Source of the DNA: Limnobacter sp. 130
GTDB lineage: Bacteria; Pseudomonadota; Gammaproteobacteria; Burkholderiales; Burkholderiaceae_B
DNA: 64,000 bases
Assembly: GCF_902506325.1 (NCBI RefSeq)
Contig: NZ_LR732328.1
Location: forward strand, 496,001-560,000
Direction: 5' to 3'
The notes under the pieces are model-generated. The model worked only from the letters and a program-made list of their open reading frames with translations. It did no database searches and was not told the origin of the DNA. Below, in pieces: positions 48,580 to 57,939 of the stretch (position 1 is its first letter; each line of letters starts with the position of its first letter). Made by a program: the position numbers and the translations under genes.

Positions 48580-49761
48580 TTATGCGGATTGTTCAAGAAA
48601 CGCTTTAATCAATGGGGCCAATTCCATGGCCAGCGTTTCTGCTTCTTCTTTTTTAATCACCAATGGTGGCAACAAGCGCACCACATTGTCTCGGGTCACG
48701 TTGATAATCAAACCTTTGTCGCGTGCAATGGCAACCAGTTCACCGCAAGGTTTCCACAATTCAACACCCACCATCAGACCGCGTCCGCGAATGTCTTTTA
48801 CACCAGCAATACCTGCCAGCTCGCGTGACAAAACGGCACGAATCAGTTGCCCCATTTGTTCGGCATGTTCCAGCAGACCATCCTCTTCCATGATCTGAAT
48901 GGTTGCCAGGGCGGCGACTGAAACCAAGGGGCCACCGCCAAAAGTGGTGCCGTGGGTTCCGGGTGTGAATACGTCAGCTGCCGGACCAGCGGCAAGGCAG
49001 GCTCCAATGGGCACACCCGATCCAAGCCCTTTGGCCAAGGTAATCACATCAGGCTGAATACCAGCATGCTGATAACCAAACCACTTTCCAGTACGTCCAA
49101 TTCCGCTCTGCACCTCGTCAATCATCAGAAGCCAGCCTTTGGCCGTACACAGCTTGCGCAACGCCTGAAGGTATTCCGTATCAGCCACATTAATGCCGCC
49201 TTCGCCTTGCAGCACTTCCAGCAATACGGCTTGAATTTCCGGATGTTCGTCAGCGGCCTGTTCAATGGCTGCAAAGTTTTTATACGGCACGCGTACAAAT
49301 CCGCCCGGCAAGTCGCCAAAACCCACTTTGGCTTTCGGGCTGTCGGTTGCAGCAAGCGTTGCCAGTGTGCGGCCATGCCAGGCGCGGTCCATCACAATGA
49401 TTTTCGCGTTCTCAATGCCCTTTTTGTGGCCGTAGTATTTCGCCAGTTTGATGGCTGCTTCGTTGGCCTCTGCGCCTGAATTACAGAAAAAAGCTTCCTG
49501 CATGCCAGAAATTTCGCACAGGCGGTCGGCCAGTTCAGCCTGTTCCACAATGCCGTAAAGGTTCGAGGTGTGAATCAGTTTGCCAGCTTGTTCCGCAATC
49601 GCTTTGACCAGTTTTGGGTGATTGTGCCCCAAACCGTTTACCGCGATACCGGAAAGACCATCCAGGTACTTTTTTCCATCAGTGGACCACAGCCAGGCGC
49701 CGTCACCGTGGGTGAAGGCAATAGGCTGGCGGGCGTAGGTTTTCATCAAGTGGTCTGTCAC
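48580..49761 (-). CDS. argD: Acetylornithine aminotransferase
   Basis: A class III PLP aminotransferase (393 aa) that converts N-acetylglutamate semialdehyde to acetylornithine. GIAVNGLGHNHP, FFCNSGAEANEAAIKLA, LMIDEVQSGIGRTGKWF and the PLP lysine in ITLAKGLGSGVPIGA are present. Placement immediately before argF and argG makes ArgD more likely than other members of this family; a dual succinyldiaminopimelate role is possible as in E. coli. A terminator of the upstream operon lies just before it, so it needs its own promoter in 49762-49805. Confidence 0.94.
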   Translation of the reverse strand: MTDHLMKTYARQPIAFTHGDGAWLWSTDGKKYLDGLSGIAVNGLGHNHPKLVKAIAEQAGKLIHTSNLYGIVEQAELADRLCEISGMQEAFFCNSGAEANEAAIKLAKYYGHKKGIENAKIIVMDRAWHGRTLATLAATDSPKAKVGFGDLPGGFVRVPYKNFAAIEQAADEHPEIQAVLLEVLQGEGGINVADTEYLQALRKLCTAKGWLLMIDEVQSGIGRTGKWFGYQHAGIQPDVITLAKGLGSGVPIGACLAAGPAADVFTPGTHGTTFGGGPLVSVAALATIQIMEEDGLLEHAEQMGQLIRAVLSRELAGIAGVKDIRGRGLMVGVELWKPCGELVAIARDKGLIINVTRDNVVRLLPPLVIKKEEAETLAMELAPLIKAFLEQSA

Positions 49762-49805
49762 GGTAAAACTCTCTATCAGCAGTGTTCAGGCAAAACGCGG
49801 GCTCT

Positions 49806-49845
49806 AAAAACAAACGCAGCCAATCGGTCGACGTGCGGCTGCGTT
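49806..49845 (-). terminator. Terminator after the slt / NDUFA9-like operon
   Basis: A perfect 9-bp stem AACGCAGCC (49813-49821) / GGCTGCGTT (49837-49845) with a 15-base loop; in the minus direction it is followed by TGTTTTTAGA. It lies between the NDUFA9-like gene and argD. Confidence 0.72.
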
Positions 49846-49884
49846 ATGCAAAGCGACATTGTACGATGAATCAAGGCTTAAGGG

Positions 49885-50859
49885 CTAGTCTTGCCGGTGA
49901 GCCCGGGTCCTAAATTCATCAAGATCAGAGGGTAAATGCTTGGCTCTCAAGTATTCATGGGCAACTACGGACAAGCACTCGTAGCTGGGCAAGGGAAACG
50001 CTCTGCCCGAGGTCCGAATATTGTCAATTTTCATCGAATCGACATTGTCTCGACTCATGAGCGGCTCTCCGGGTGCCAGTTCCATCAAAAACGCCTGGGC
50101 TTTTGCCGCAACATCTGGAATACCGAATATCAGCGGATTCTTGCCCACTGCACGGGCCGAAAGCCTCACCAACTCTTTGAGCGTGAATATCTCGGTGCCG
50201 ACCAGGTCATAGGTGTTGTGCAGCGTGTCCTTGCCCTGGTCCTCTACACATGCAAATACAGCTTTGGCGACATCACTGACGGACACCGGTTGAAAACGGG
50301 CGTCCGCGCCAGCCAATGGAATGAAAGGCGCAATCTTTGCAAGTGAGGCAAAGGTGTTCAAAAACTTGTCTTCACGACCAAACACAACCGAGGGTCGAAG
50401 AATTGTCCAGGCCAATCCGCTGTCTTTGACTACGGCTTCACCATCTGTCTTTGAGCGAAGATACATGGATGGTGCAGGGTTTTGTACGCCCACACCCAGC
50501 GCGCTAATGTGGACGATGCGCTTTGCACCATGCTTTGACATCGCTGTACACAACGCTTTTGGAAATTCAACATGATTGACCCGAAAGTTCTGGCCATACG
50601 GTTTACCCGGTTTGCTGTGAAGCACGCCCAGTAAATTCACGACGATGTCTTGCCCTGAGACAAGGCGACCCAAGGTGGCGCGGTCATGAATATTCGCTTC
50701 AACAATTTGACAAGTGGGCAGGGTCAGCAAATGCTTCGCCTTGTCATAGCGACGGGTAGGCACTGTAATTCGGTAACCCGATTTGGCCAGTTGATTACAA
50801 ACAGCCTGGCCCAGAAAGCCCGAACCACCGATTACCAATACATTTTTCGTTTTACTCAT
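49885..50859 (-). CDS. NAD(P)-binding SDR protein, complex I NDUFA9-like
   Basis: A 324-residue extended/atypical SDR protein with the dinucleotide loop VIGGSGFLGQAV at residues 9-20 and VNLLGVLHSKPG, HISALGVG, LRSKTDGEAVVKDSGL following in order. The active-site Tyr-Lys pair of classic SDRs is replaced by YLRSK. The family is related to the NDUFA9 subunit of mitochondrial complex I and is widespread in betaproteobacteria with unknown function. It follows the lytic transglycosylase gene by 19 bases and ends at a terminator. Confidence 0.85.
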   Translation of the reverse strand: MSKTKNVLVIGGSGFLGQAVCNQLAKSGYRITVPTRRYDKAKHLLTLPTCQIVEANIHDRATLGRLVSGQDIVVNLLGVLHSKPGKPYGQNFRVNHVEFPKALCTAMSKHGAKRIVHISALGVGVQNPAPSMYLRSKTDGEAVVKDSGLAWTILRPSVVFGREDKFLNTFASLAKIAPFIPLAGADARFQPVSVSDVAKAVFACVEDQGKDTLHNTYDLVGTEIFTLKELVRLSARAVGKNPLIFGIPDVAAKAQAFLMELAPGEPLMSRDNVDSMKIDNIRTSGRAFPLPSYECLSVVAHEYLRAKHLPSDLDEFRTRAHRQD

Positions 50860-50878
50860 AGCAACAGCATCAACCTAA

Positions 50879-52858
50879 TTACTTGGATCCGTAGATGATA
50901 CCCAGTCTTTGTTTCAAAGGGGTCGAGGCATTGTTCAACAGCAGGGAATAAGCCACCGTATTGGACATCACGTTCTTCACATAACCCCGGGTTTCATCAA
51001 AAGGAATCAACTCTGCAAAAATGGCCCCTTCAATTTGCCTGTCACCCAGGCGGCGTTTCCACAGGGAAGGGCGGCTTGGCCCCGCGTTGTACCCAGCCGA
51101 AGCCAGTACGGGTGACTGGTCGTGCTGCTCGAATACCATTTTCAGGTAACTGGTACCCAAGGTCAGGTTGGTTTCAATTTCGGTGATATCAGTTGGTTTG
51201 AAGTCGGACAAACCGATTTTCTTCGCTACATACTTGGCGGTAGCTGGCATTACCTGCATCAAACCACTGGCACCCACGCCAGAACGGGCAATGGTTACAA
51301 AGCGGGATTCTTGGCGAATCAAGCCGTACACCCACGATTCATCCACACCAATTTCCTTGGTTTTCGCTCGCATATTGTCGCGAAACGGCGTCAGGTAGCG
51401 CAAACCCAAGTCATGTTCAGCTTCGGTTCGGTCTGCGGCCGCAATCGCGCGGTCATACAACTGGTTACGTTCAGCCCAAGTGGCAGCAGCAAGTAATTGC
51501 CGGTCGTTCATTTGCGCAACTTGCAGGTTGAACTCCCAGAATCCTTCTGTACGCAAGCCCGCATCGTAAAGCGCAAGTGAGCGTGCTAGGCCCGGGTGTT
51601 TTTTTGCCCAATCCAGCTCTGCAGCACTCAACAATTCGGGTCGCTTGGGTGCTGTAACCGTATCACCCAGTTCTTCGTGAGCCAGTTTTCCATAAAAAGA
51701 AAACGGACTGCTGGCTTTGATCCATTCTTGTCTGGCCTCCACCAATTTGCCTGACTGTGCCATAGCGCGTCCGCGCCAGTAGGTCCAGGCCCGGTCTTCT
51801 TTCACGTTAGGGCTCATCTCATTGGTGGCCTGAAGCACTGCATTCCAGTCTTCTAAAAGGAGTGCGGCGCGCACTTTCCATTCCTGTTGTTCCTGGCTCA
51901 TCACGTCAGGGTTACTGCGCTTGAAGTAATTCAGTGCGTTTCTGTCCCACACCAAGCCGGCACGGTACCCAACGTGTGCCCATAACCATTGTTCCGAGCT
52001 TGGTGAAAGTTTGCTTTGGTAGTTTTCTGCAATTTGTCGTGCCACTCGTTCGTGGTCATCGACAGCTTTTCTGGCCAGTGCGCCTGTCAAATAAAGGTCA
52101 GTGTCCGTAGAGCGACTTGGAGATTTAAGATACTTGTCGGGATTGAAAATAGCCTCCCTCAAAGTTTGGCTATCAATTGCTTTGCCCCAAGCGGTGTCGT
52201 TGAATTCTTCAACGAACTTGATCGAATTTGTCAGCTGGTTTGCAGCCACCATTTGCAACACATGGCGATCCAGGTCCTGCGCGCTAACGCCTCCGCGCTT
52301 GTAAAGATTTTTCAATAACACCCGGCATGTTTTGGGCAAGCGTTTGTCAAACCCCAGTACAGCATCCAGTTTGTATCTCACCAACTGACCCTGCTCGGCG
52401 GAGTACATCAAGTCGGCACACTCAACCCCTTGATCTGGGCGATAACGCAAGTGTTGTCGCTGTTCCGCATAATCGGTCCATTGGGCGGTACGCGCAAGTT
52501 GCTCCAGCCAGTCGCGTCGTAGCGTTTCAGCAGGCCAACTGTTGTCGTGTTTGTTCAGCAACGGCAAAATTTCAGATTTATTCCATACCAATTCCTGGTC
52601 AGGGAATTGCTTCTCCACACCTTTCTGAAAAAAGCGAAACTGCCAAATGTCCACGTAGGGTCTAAATATGCTTTTTTGCGGCAGGTCGGCGGCCAAGCGG
52701 TTAAACTTGTCATACGCGCCATCGGCATACGCAGATTTGATTTGTTTGATCAACTCTGAATCACTTTCCTTGCTGGCCAAAGCGGGTTGAAATGCCATAG
52801 CGCCCAATACAAACAAGGGTAGCGAAATCCAACGTGAAATGTGGTGAGAAATTGTCAT
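50879..52858 (-). CDS. slt: Soluble lytic murein transglycosylase (Slt70-like)
   Basis: A 659-residue exported enzyme that cleaves the MurNAc-GlcNAc bond of peptidoglycan with formation of 1,6-anhydro ends. A Sec signal peptide (to about residue 28, QPALAS) is followed by a long helical superhelix domain and, from about residue 490, a GH23 catalytic domain with IRQESRFVTIARSGVGASGLMQVMP in parts (catalytic Glu in ESRF) and AGYNAGPSR. ATG 52858 is preferred because AGGA lies just upstream; ATG 52870 would overlap the divergent ygfA start. Confidence 0.94.
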   Translation of the reverse strand: MTISHHISRWISLPLFVLGAMAFQPALASKESDSELIKQIKSAYADGAYDKFNRLAADLPQKSIFRPYVDIWQFRFFQKGVEKQFPDQELVWNKSEILPLLNKHDNSWPAETLRRDWLEQLARTAQWTDYAEQRQHLRYRPDQGVECADLMYSAEQGQLVRYKLDAVLGFDKRLPKTCRVLLKNLYKRGGVSAQDLDRHVLQMVAANQLTNSIKFVEEFNDTAWGKAIDSQTLREAIFNPDKYLKSPSRSTDTDLYLTGALARKAVDDHERVARQIAENYQSKLSPSSEQWLWAHVGYRAGLVWDRNALNYFKRSNPDVMSQEQQEWKVRAALLLEDWNAVLQATNEMSPNVKEDRAWTYWRGRAMAQSGKLVEARQEWIKASSPFSFYGKLAHEELGDTVTAPKRPELLSAAELDWAKKHPGLARSLALYDAGLRTEGFWEFNLQVAQMNDRQLLAAATWAERNQLYDRAIAAADRTEAEHDLGLRYLTPFRDNMRAKTKEIGVDESWVYGLIRQESRFVTIARSGVGASGLMQVMPATAKYVAKKIGLSDFKPTDITEIETNLTLGTSYLKMVFEQHDQSPVLASAGYNAGPSRPSLWKRRLGDRQIEGAIFAELIPFDETRGYVKNVMSNTVAYSLLLNNASTPLKQRLGIIYGSK

Positions 52859-52868
52859 TGTTCCTGTC

Positions 52869-53438
52869 ATGAAAAAATCATTGCGGCAAAGTGCGTTGGC
52901 CTATCGAAATCAGCTGCAGCTTGATGAAAGCCATGCGCTGAGCCAAGACATCTCGATTTCTGTCTCAACTCTACTCCAAACATTCCAGCCTTGCACTGTG
53001 GGTCTGTTCTATCCCACGCGCGGCGAGCCGAATGTACTGGGCATCATGAATAATTTGGCCCTTAATGCCTTTTTATGGGCCTTGCCAGTGTGTTGCGAGT
53101 CCCCAACAGAACATTTTTTGCAGTTCGCGCAGTTTGCTCCCGACCTGGAATTGGAAGTTGGTCGATACGATATACCAGTTCCAAAATCCAAGTCCTGGGT
53201 TCAGCCTTCTGTCTTGATTGTTCCATGTCTCGCCTTTCACAGGAAAGGTGCCAGACTGGGATATGGCGCAGGTTGGTATGACCGCACTTTGAGTCAAATG
53301 TCGCACAAGCCCCTGGTAGTCGGTGTTGCCTACGCTTCGACTGAATCCACGTATGACTTTTCAGAAAAGCATGATGTGCTGCTCGATTATATTGCTACTG
53401 AGCGAGAGCTGATTTCCACTCGCCCAGGGTGTTCTTAA
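52869..53438 (+). CDS. ygfA: 5-formyltetrahydrofolate cyclo-ligase family protein
   Basis: A 189-residue MTHFS-family protein that converts 5-formyl-THF to 5,10-methenyl-THF with ATP. YPTRGEPN, the IVPCLAFHRKGARLGYGAGWYDRTL signature in pieces and VGVAYAST match the family. Its ATG lies only 10 bases from the divergent slt start, so there is no intergenic promoter space and no room for the 6S RNA gene that often precedes ygfA. The stop shares TTAA with the convergent metF stop. MetF also acts on one-carbon folates. Confidence 0.9.
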   Translation: MKKSLRQSALAYRNQLQLDESHALSQDISISVSTLLQTFQPCTVGLFYPTRGEPNVLGIMNNLALNAFLWALPVCCESPTEHFLQFAQFAPDLELEVGRYDIPVPKSKSWVQPSVLIVPCLAFHRKGARLGYGAGWYDRTLSQMSHKPLVVGVAYASTESTYDFSEKHDVLLDYIATERELISTRPGCS

Positions 53439-54256
53439 TAGCCGATTTGATCCAGAACAGACAACGTTGGTTGTGCATTGTTCATGGTGTAAAAGTGCAG
53501 ACCGGGGGCACCTTCCTTAATTAGTTGTTCGCACAGGTTCGACACGACCTCCAGCCCGAACGCGCGAATTGACTCTCGATCGTCACCAAAATGTTGTAAT
53601 CGGGTGCGCATCCATCGCGGAATTTCTGCACCGCAAGCGTCAGAAAAACGGGCAAGTTGACTGAAATTCGTGATCGGCATAATGCCGGGGATCAACGGTA
53701 TTGAAACGCGATGCTGAACCTGATCACGGAAATACAAAAAAGCATCCACATTGAAGAAATATTGCGTAATCGCTGAATTTGCACCGCAATTCACTTTGTG
53801 TACAAATGCATCCACATCGGCTGCTGGGCTTTTTGCTTGTGGGTGTGTTTCTGGATAAGCGGCTACCTCGATAAAGAAATGATCGCCTGTTTCCTGTCGA
53901 ATAAACTCCACCAACTCGCTCGCATAGCGAAACGAGCCTGTCTCCAACATGCCAGAGGGCAAGTCTCCACGAAGCGCGACGATACGCTTGATTCCGTTTT
54001 CTTTGTATTGTTTCAGCAAAGCGGCTACTTTCTCTTTGGATGAGCCGACGCACGACAGATGTGGCGCCGCCTCTTCGCCTGAAGCCTTGATTTCCAGCAC
54101 AGTTGAAAGTGTTCCGTCCTGGGTTGTACCACCGGCACCGAAGGTTACCGAAAAAAACTCGGGTTTTCGTTCAGACAGTTTTTCACGCGTAGCGCGCAAT
54201 TTCTCTGCGCCTTCATCTGTTTTCGCGGGGAAAAACTCAAAGCTGATATTCATCAT
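53435..54256 (-). CDS. metF: 5,10-methylenetetrahydrofolate reductase
   Basis: MetF (273 aa) reduces methylene-THF to methyl-THF, the methyl donor for homocysteine remethylation. SFEFFPAKTDEGAEKL, FFSVTFGAGGTTQDGT, and RIVALRGDLP are typical of the FAD-dependent TIM barrel. Two adjacent ATG codons (54256, 54253) may start it; sequence upstream in frame belongs to the tlyA end. It is last in ahcY-tlyA-metF, all behind the SAH riboswitch, which fits a role in recycling homocysteine. Confidence 0.95.
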   Translation of the reverse strand: MMNISFEFFPAKTDEGAEKLRATREKLSERKPEFFSVTFGAGGTTQDGTLSTVLEIKASGEEAAPHLSCVGSSKEKVAALLKQYKENGIKRIVALRGDLPSGMLETGSFRYASELVEFIRQETGDHFFIEVAAYPETHPQAKSPAADVDAFVHKVNCGANSAITQYFFNVDAFLYFRDQVQHRVSIPLIPGIMPITNFSQLARFSDACGAEIPRWMRTRLQHFGDDRESIRAFGLEVVSNLCEQLIKEGAPGLHFYTMNNAQPTLSVLDQIGY

Positions 54257-54275
54257 GGTGTGTTTATTCACTGTG

Positions 54276-55076
54276 TTATTGGTTCTCCGCAGCAAGTGAA
54301 TTCTTCGCTGCGTACACAAAATATTCCTGGTTGCCGTCACCACCCTTCAACTCACACGCGAAAAAATCATTCACGGTCAGGTCGAGTAGCGCGCAGCAAG
54401 TCTTCACATCGTTTTCCAGTTGAGCAATGAGGTTCTCGAGGTATTTCACCAAACCATTTTTCCCAATGTGTTCTGGTCCAACTTCAAATTGAGGTTTAAC
54501 CAAGAACAAACCTTCGCAATTCGCAGGCATAAGCAGCGCGATATTGGGCAGCACCTTGCGAAGTGAAATAAAACTCAAATCTGCCACAACCAGCTCAAAA
54601 GGCATGAATTCTGGTTTCAGTCTGACGATGTCCTGCTCAAGTTCGCCGGCATTCACTTTGTACAAGTTGATGCCTTCCATGGCCATTACAGCAGGATGTG
54701 CTCTCAGGCTGGGGTGTAGCTGATCCCGTCCAACATCAATTCCTGTCACGCTGAGCGCCCCACGTTGAAGAAGGCAGTCAGTAAACCCCCCGGTAGATTG
54801 CCCCAAGTCAATACAACGCTTGCCGCGGACTTCAATTTGGGTGTGTTCAAGCGCATGGTGCAACTTCAATCCACCGCGCGATACAAAACTAGGGGCATCG
54901 CAGTGAATCAATTCCAACGTCATGAAGGGCTCGATCTGCTGCGATGCTTTTTTGACAACAACAGGGGCATGAACTACACCATTGCGTACCAACACTTTTC
55001 CTTGCTCAATCAAAGTCTGTGCTTGCGCCCTTGAGGGGCACAAGCCTTTTTCAACCAAGGCCAGGTCAGCGCGCAA
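54276..55076 (-). CDS. tlyA: TlyA-family rRNA 2'-O-methyltransferase / S4-domain protein
   Basis: A 266-residue protein with an N-terminal S4 RNA-binding domain (about 1-60: RADLALVEKGLCPSRAQA) and an FtsJ-type Rossmann methyltransferase domain with SAM loop CIDLGQSTGGFTDCLLQRG (Gln where Ala is usual). In mycobacteria TlyA methylates 16S and 23S rRNA and was also called a hemolysin. It sits between ahcY and metF; being SAM-dependent it would share the SAH signal, but cotranscription may only reflect gene order. Confidence 0.9.
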   Translation of the reverse strand: MRADLALVEKGLCPSRAQAQTLIEQGKVLVRNGVVHAPVVVKKASQQIEPFMTLELIHCDAPSFVSRGGLKLHHALEHTQIEVRGKRCIDLGQSTGGFTDCLLQRGALSVTGIDVGRDQLHPSLRAHPAVMAMEGINLYKVNAGELEQDIVRLKPEFMPFELVVADLSFISLRKVLPNIALLMPANCEGLFLVKPQFEVGPEHIGKNGLVKYLENLIAQLENDVKTCCALLDLTVNDFFACELKGGDGNQEYFVYAAKNSLAAENQ

Positions 55077-55093
55077 GGGTAGGTCTGTCCTGA

Positions 55094-56521
55094 TTAATAG
55101 CGGTAGTGGTCCGGCTTGTAAGGGCCGTCCTGATTTACGCCAATGTAGCTCGCCTGTGCGGTGCTCAGTTCAGTCAACTGCGCGCCAATTTTCATCAAGT
55201 GCAAGCGGGCTACTTTCTCGTCCAGGTGCTTGGGCAATACATAAACACCCACGGGGTAGTTTTCCGTATTAGTCCACAGCTCGATTTGTGCAATCGTCTG
55301 GTTGGCAAAGCTTGAAGACATCACGAAAGAGGGGTGGCCAGTGCCGCAACCCAGGTTCACCAAACGACCTTCAGCCAACATGATAATGCGCTTGCCATCC
55401 GGGAAAATAATATGGTCAACCTGTGGTTTGATGTTTTCCCACTGGTATTTCTTTACGCTAGCAATGTCGATTTCATTGTCAAAGTGACCAATATTGCAGA
55501 CGATGGCCTGGTCTTTCATCTTGACCATGTGGTCATGGGTGATGATGTCCTTGTTGCCCGTGGCAGTCACAAAAATGTCAGCCTTGTCTGCTGCATAATC
55601 CATGGTCACTACGCGATAGCCTTCCATGGCAGCTTGCAGCGCACAGATCGGATCGATTTCTGTAACCCAAACCTGGGCAGACAGGGCGCGCAATGCCTGA
55701 GCAGAGCCCTTGCCCACGTCGCCATAACCAGCAACAACAGCCACTTTACCGGCAATCATTACATCGGTTGCACGCTTGATACCATCCACCAGTGATTCCC
55801 GGCAGCCATACAGGTTGTCGAATTTGGACTTGGTTACAGAATCGTTTACGTTAATTGCAGGGAAAGCCAAGTCGCCCTTCTTGTGCATTTCGTACAAACG
55901 GTGCACACCAGTTGTGGTTTCTTCAGTCACGCCCTTGATTTCTTTCAAGCGCTTGGAATACCAACTTGGGTCAGTCTTCAGCGTTTTCTTAATGGATTCA
56001 AACAGGCAAATTTCTTCTTCGCTGCCTGGGTTGTTCAGTACGCTGATGTCTTTTTCAGCCTTGGTGCCCAGGTGCAGCAACATCGTTGCATCGCCGCCGT
56101 CGTCCAGAATCATGTTGGAATAACCACCATCTGCCCATTCGAAAATGCGGTGGGTGAAATTCCAATAGTCGGTCAGCGACTCGCCTTTGAAGGCGAACAC
56201 AGGAATGCCGGCGGCAGCAATTGCGGCGGCAGCATGGTCTTGTGTTGAATAAATATTGCAAGAGGCCCAGCGCACTTCTGCACCCAGCGCTGCCAATGTT
56301 TCAATCAGCACAGCTGTTTGAATGGTCATGTGCAGTGAACCGGTGATACGGGCGCCTTTCAAAGGCTGGGATACCGCAAATTCCTTGCGAATGGCCATTA
56401 GGCCAGGCATTTCGGTTTCTGCGATTGCAATTTCTTTGCGGCCAAAATCGGCCTGAGACATATCGGCTACGAAAAAATCGTTTTCGCCGTTAGCGGTGAT
56501 AGGTTTTGCAATGGCGTTCAT
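55094..56521 (-). CDS. ahcY: Adenosylhomocysteinase (SAH hydrolase)
   Basis: AhcY (475 aa) splits S-adenosylhomocysteine to adenosine and homocysteine with bound [18 protein letters not shown], the NAD loop [20 protein letters not shown] (in parts), SDGDVNDS-type segment here [21 protein letters not shown] and the C-terminal [10 protein letters not shown] are all invariant. ATG 56521 has a strong GGAGGG upstream. An SAH riboswitch precedes it, so expression should rise when SAH accumulates. Confidence 0.98.
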   Translation of the reverse strand: MNAIAKPITANGENDFFVADMSQADFGRKEIAIAETEMPGLMAIRKEFAVSQPLKGARITGSLHMTIQTAVLIETLAALGAEVRWASCNIYSTQDHAAAAIAAAGIPVFAFKGESLTDYWNFTHRIFEWADGGYSNMILDDGGDATMLLHLGTKAEKDISVLNNPGSEEEICLFESIKKTLKTDPSWYSKRLKEIKGVTEETTTGVHRLYEMHKKGDLAFPAINVNDSVTKSKFDNLYGCRESLVDGIKRATDVMIAGKVAVVAGYGDVGKGSAQALRALSAQVWVTEIDPICALQAAMEGYRVVTMDYAADKADIFVTATGNKDIITHDHMVKMKDQAIVCNIGHFDNEIDIASVKKYQWENIKPQVDHIIFPDGKRIIMLAEGRLVNLGCGTGHPSFVMSSSFANQTIAQIELWTNTENYPVGVYVLPKHLDEKVARLHLMKIGAQLTELSTAQASYIGVNQDGPYKPDHYRY

Positions 56522-56556
56522 CACGCCCTCCTTTTTAAAGTTCATAAAGAAAGAAG

Positions 56557-56632
56557 CGTGAGCGCCGTTGTTTATTTCTTGTTCGAGCCTAGCACCCCAA
56601 AAAGCATGGGTGTGTCGCAACGCTCCTCGAAC
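56557..56632 (-). promoter_or_regulatory. SAH riboswitch upstream of ahcY
   Basis: On the minus strand the leader reads CGAGGAGCGTTGCGAC near its 5' end, GCTAGGCTCGAAC in the middle and AACAACGGCGCTCACG at the 3' end, which are the conserved blocks of the S-adenosylhomocysteine riboswitch. CGAG pairs with CTCG, and GAGCG pairs with CGCTC around the core. The 5' end coincides with the start point expected from the promoter at 56640-56669. SAH riboswitches turn genes on when SAH is bound, here ahcY-tlyA-metF. Confidence 0.92.
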
Positions 56633-56639
56633 GGCCTAA

Positions 56640-56669
56640 ATTGTAACAGGGTTGGTTCAGGAAGGCCAA
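56640..56669 (-). promoter_or_regulatory. Predicted promoter of ahcY-tlyA-metF
   Basis: TTGGCC (-35, 56664-56669) and TACAAT (-10, 56640-56645) on the minus strand, 18 bases apart. The expected start near 56633 is exactly at the 5' end of the riboswitch. Confidence 0.55.
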
Positions 56670-56707
56670 GCGGTATTCAAGCGAGCCCTGTCCTGATCAA
56701 CCCTGTT
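56645..56707. repeat. Long inverted repeat after metK, overlapping the ahcY promoter
   Basis: Left arm 56645-56662 (AACAGGGTTGGTTCAGGA) and right arm 56691-56707 (TCCTGATCAACCCTGTT) are complementary over about 17 positions with a small imperfection near the middle. The arms flank a 28-base loop. The hairpin starts 4 bases after the metK stop, and its far arm covers the -35/-10 spacer of the ahcY promoter. Confidence 0.7.
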
Positions 56708-56711
56708 GGTG

Positions 56712-57878
56712 TCAAATGCCTGCGGCTGCTTTCAACGCTTCGGCTTTGTCCGTGCGTTCCCAGCTGAATTCTGGTTCCTCGCGGCCAAAGTGGCCATAGG
56801 CGGCTGTTTTTGCATAAATCGGGCGCAGTAAATCGAGCATCTGAACGATACCTTTGGGACGCAGGTCGAAATGGGCTCTGACCAATTCTGTAATTGCGCC
56901 GTCGTCAATTTTTCCGGTACCAAAAGTATTTACCATGATGGAAGTAGGGCGTGCCACGCCAATCGCATAGCTCACCTGCACCAGGCATTTTTCTGCCAAA
57001 CCAGCTGCGACAATGTTTTTGGCCACGTATCGACCTGCGTATGCGGCGGAACGGTCTACCTTCGAGGGGTCTTTGCCGGAAAATGCACCACCACCGTGGG
57101 GTGCGGCACCACCGTAGGTGTCCACGATAATCTTGCGACCAGTCAAACCACAATCGCCTTGAGGTCCACCAATTACAAAGCGGCCAGTCGGGTTCACCAA
57201 ATAACTGATGTCGCCTTTGATCAACTCTTTGGGCAACACCGGTTTGATGACCTCTTCAATCACCGCCTCCCGCAGCGTAGCCAACTCGATGTCCGGCGAA
57301 TGTTGTGTGGAAAGTACAACGGTGTCGATGCAATAAGGTTTTCCGTCTACATACTTGATCGTCACCTGCGATTTCGCATCGGGGCGCAGCCAAGGCAGTC
57401 GTCCATCCTTGCGCAACAGGCTCTGGCGTTGAACCAGCTGATGAGAAAGGCTGATCGCCAGCGGCATCAACTCACGGGTTTCATTGACAGCATAGCCAAA
57501 CATCAAGCCCTGATCGCCAGCGCCTTGGTCCAGGTCGTTGTCATGGGCTTTGTCCACGCCTTGAGCAATGTCCGGACTTTGTCGGTCGTAGCAAACCATC
57601 ACCGCGCAGCTTTTGTAGTCGATACCAAAATCGCCATTGTCGTAGCCGATTTTTTTCAAGGTATCACGCGCCACTTCGATGTAATTTACCTGCGCAGTGG
57701 TTGTGATTTCGCCAGCCATTACCACCAAGCCAGTGTTGGTCAAGGTTTCGGCAGCGACTCGTGCCTTGGGATCTTGTTCGAGAATTGCGTCTAATACCGC
57801 ATCAGAAATCTGGTCTGCTACCTTGTCTGGGTGACCTTCTGACACGGACTCAGAGGTGAAGAAGAATTCGTTAGACAT
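56712..57878 (-). CDS. metK: S-adenosylmethionine synthetase
   Basis: MetK (388 aa) makes SAM from methionine and [25 protein letters not shown] opens it (only part needed), [12 protein letters not shown] and the P-loop-like [19 protein letters not shown] are invariant. ATG 57878 follows GGAG by 9 bases. It is preceded by a leader of about 118 bases with a SAM-II-like aptamer, suggesting feedback by SAM. Confidence 0.98.
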   Translation of the reverse strand: MSNEFFFTSESVSEGHPDKVADQISDAVLDAILEQDPKARVAAETLTNTGLVVMAGEITTTAQVNYIEVARDTLKKIGYDNGDFGIDYKSCAVMVCYDRQSPDIAQGVDKAHDNDLDQGAGDQGLMFGYAVNETRELMPLAISLSHQLVQRQSLLRKDGRLPWLRPDAKSQVTIKYVDGKPYCIDTVVLSTQHSPDIELATLREAVIEEVIKPVLPKELIKGDISYLVNPTGRFVIGGPQGDCGLTGRKIIVDTYGGAAPHGGGAFSGKDPSKVDRSAAYAGRYVAKNIVAAGLAEKCLVQVSYAIGVARPTSIMVNTFGTGKIDDGAITELVRAHFDLRPKGIVQMLDLLRPIYAKTAAYGHFGREEPEFSWERTDKAEALKAAAGI

Positions 57879-57939
57879 TAAAAAAGCTCCAATAAAACAG
57901 GGGGTTATTACAGCCGCCATGTTCGATTGAAGCCCGGCG

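Noticed and set aside
52859-52868. 6S RNA gene next to ygfA
   Set aside because: 6S RNA often precedes ygfA, but here the gap to the divergent slt gene is 10 bases.
56871-57794. 307-codon open frame opposite metK
   Set aside because: Same reasoning: metK on the minus strand is certain, and the antisense product has an unnatural composition.
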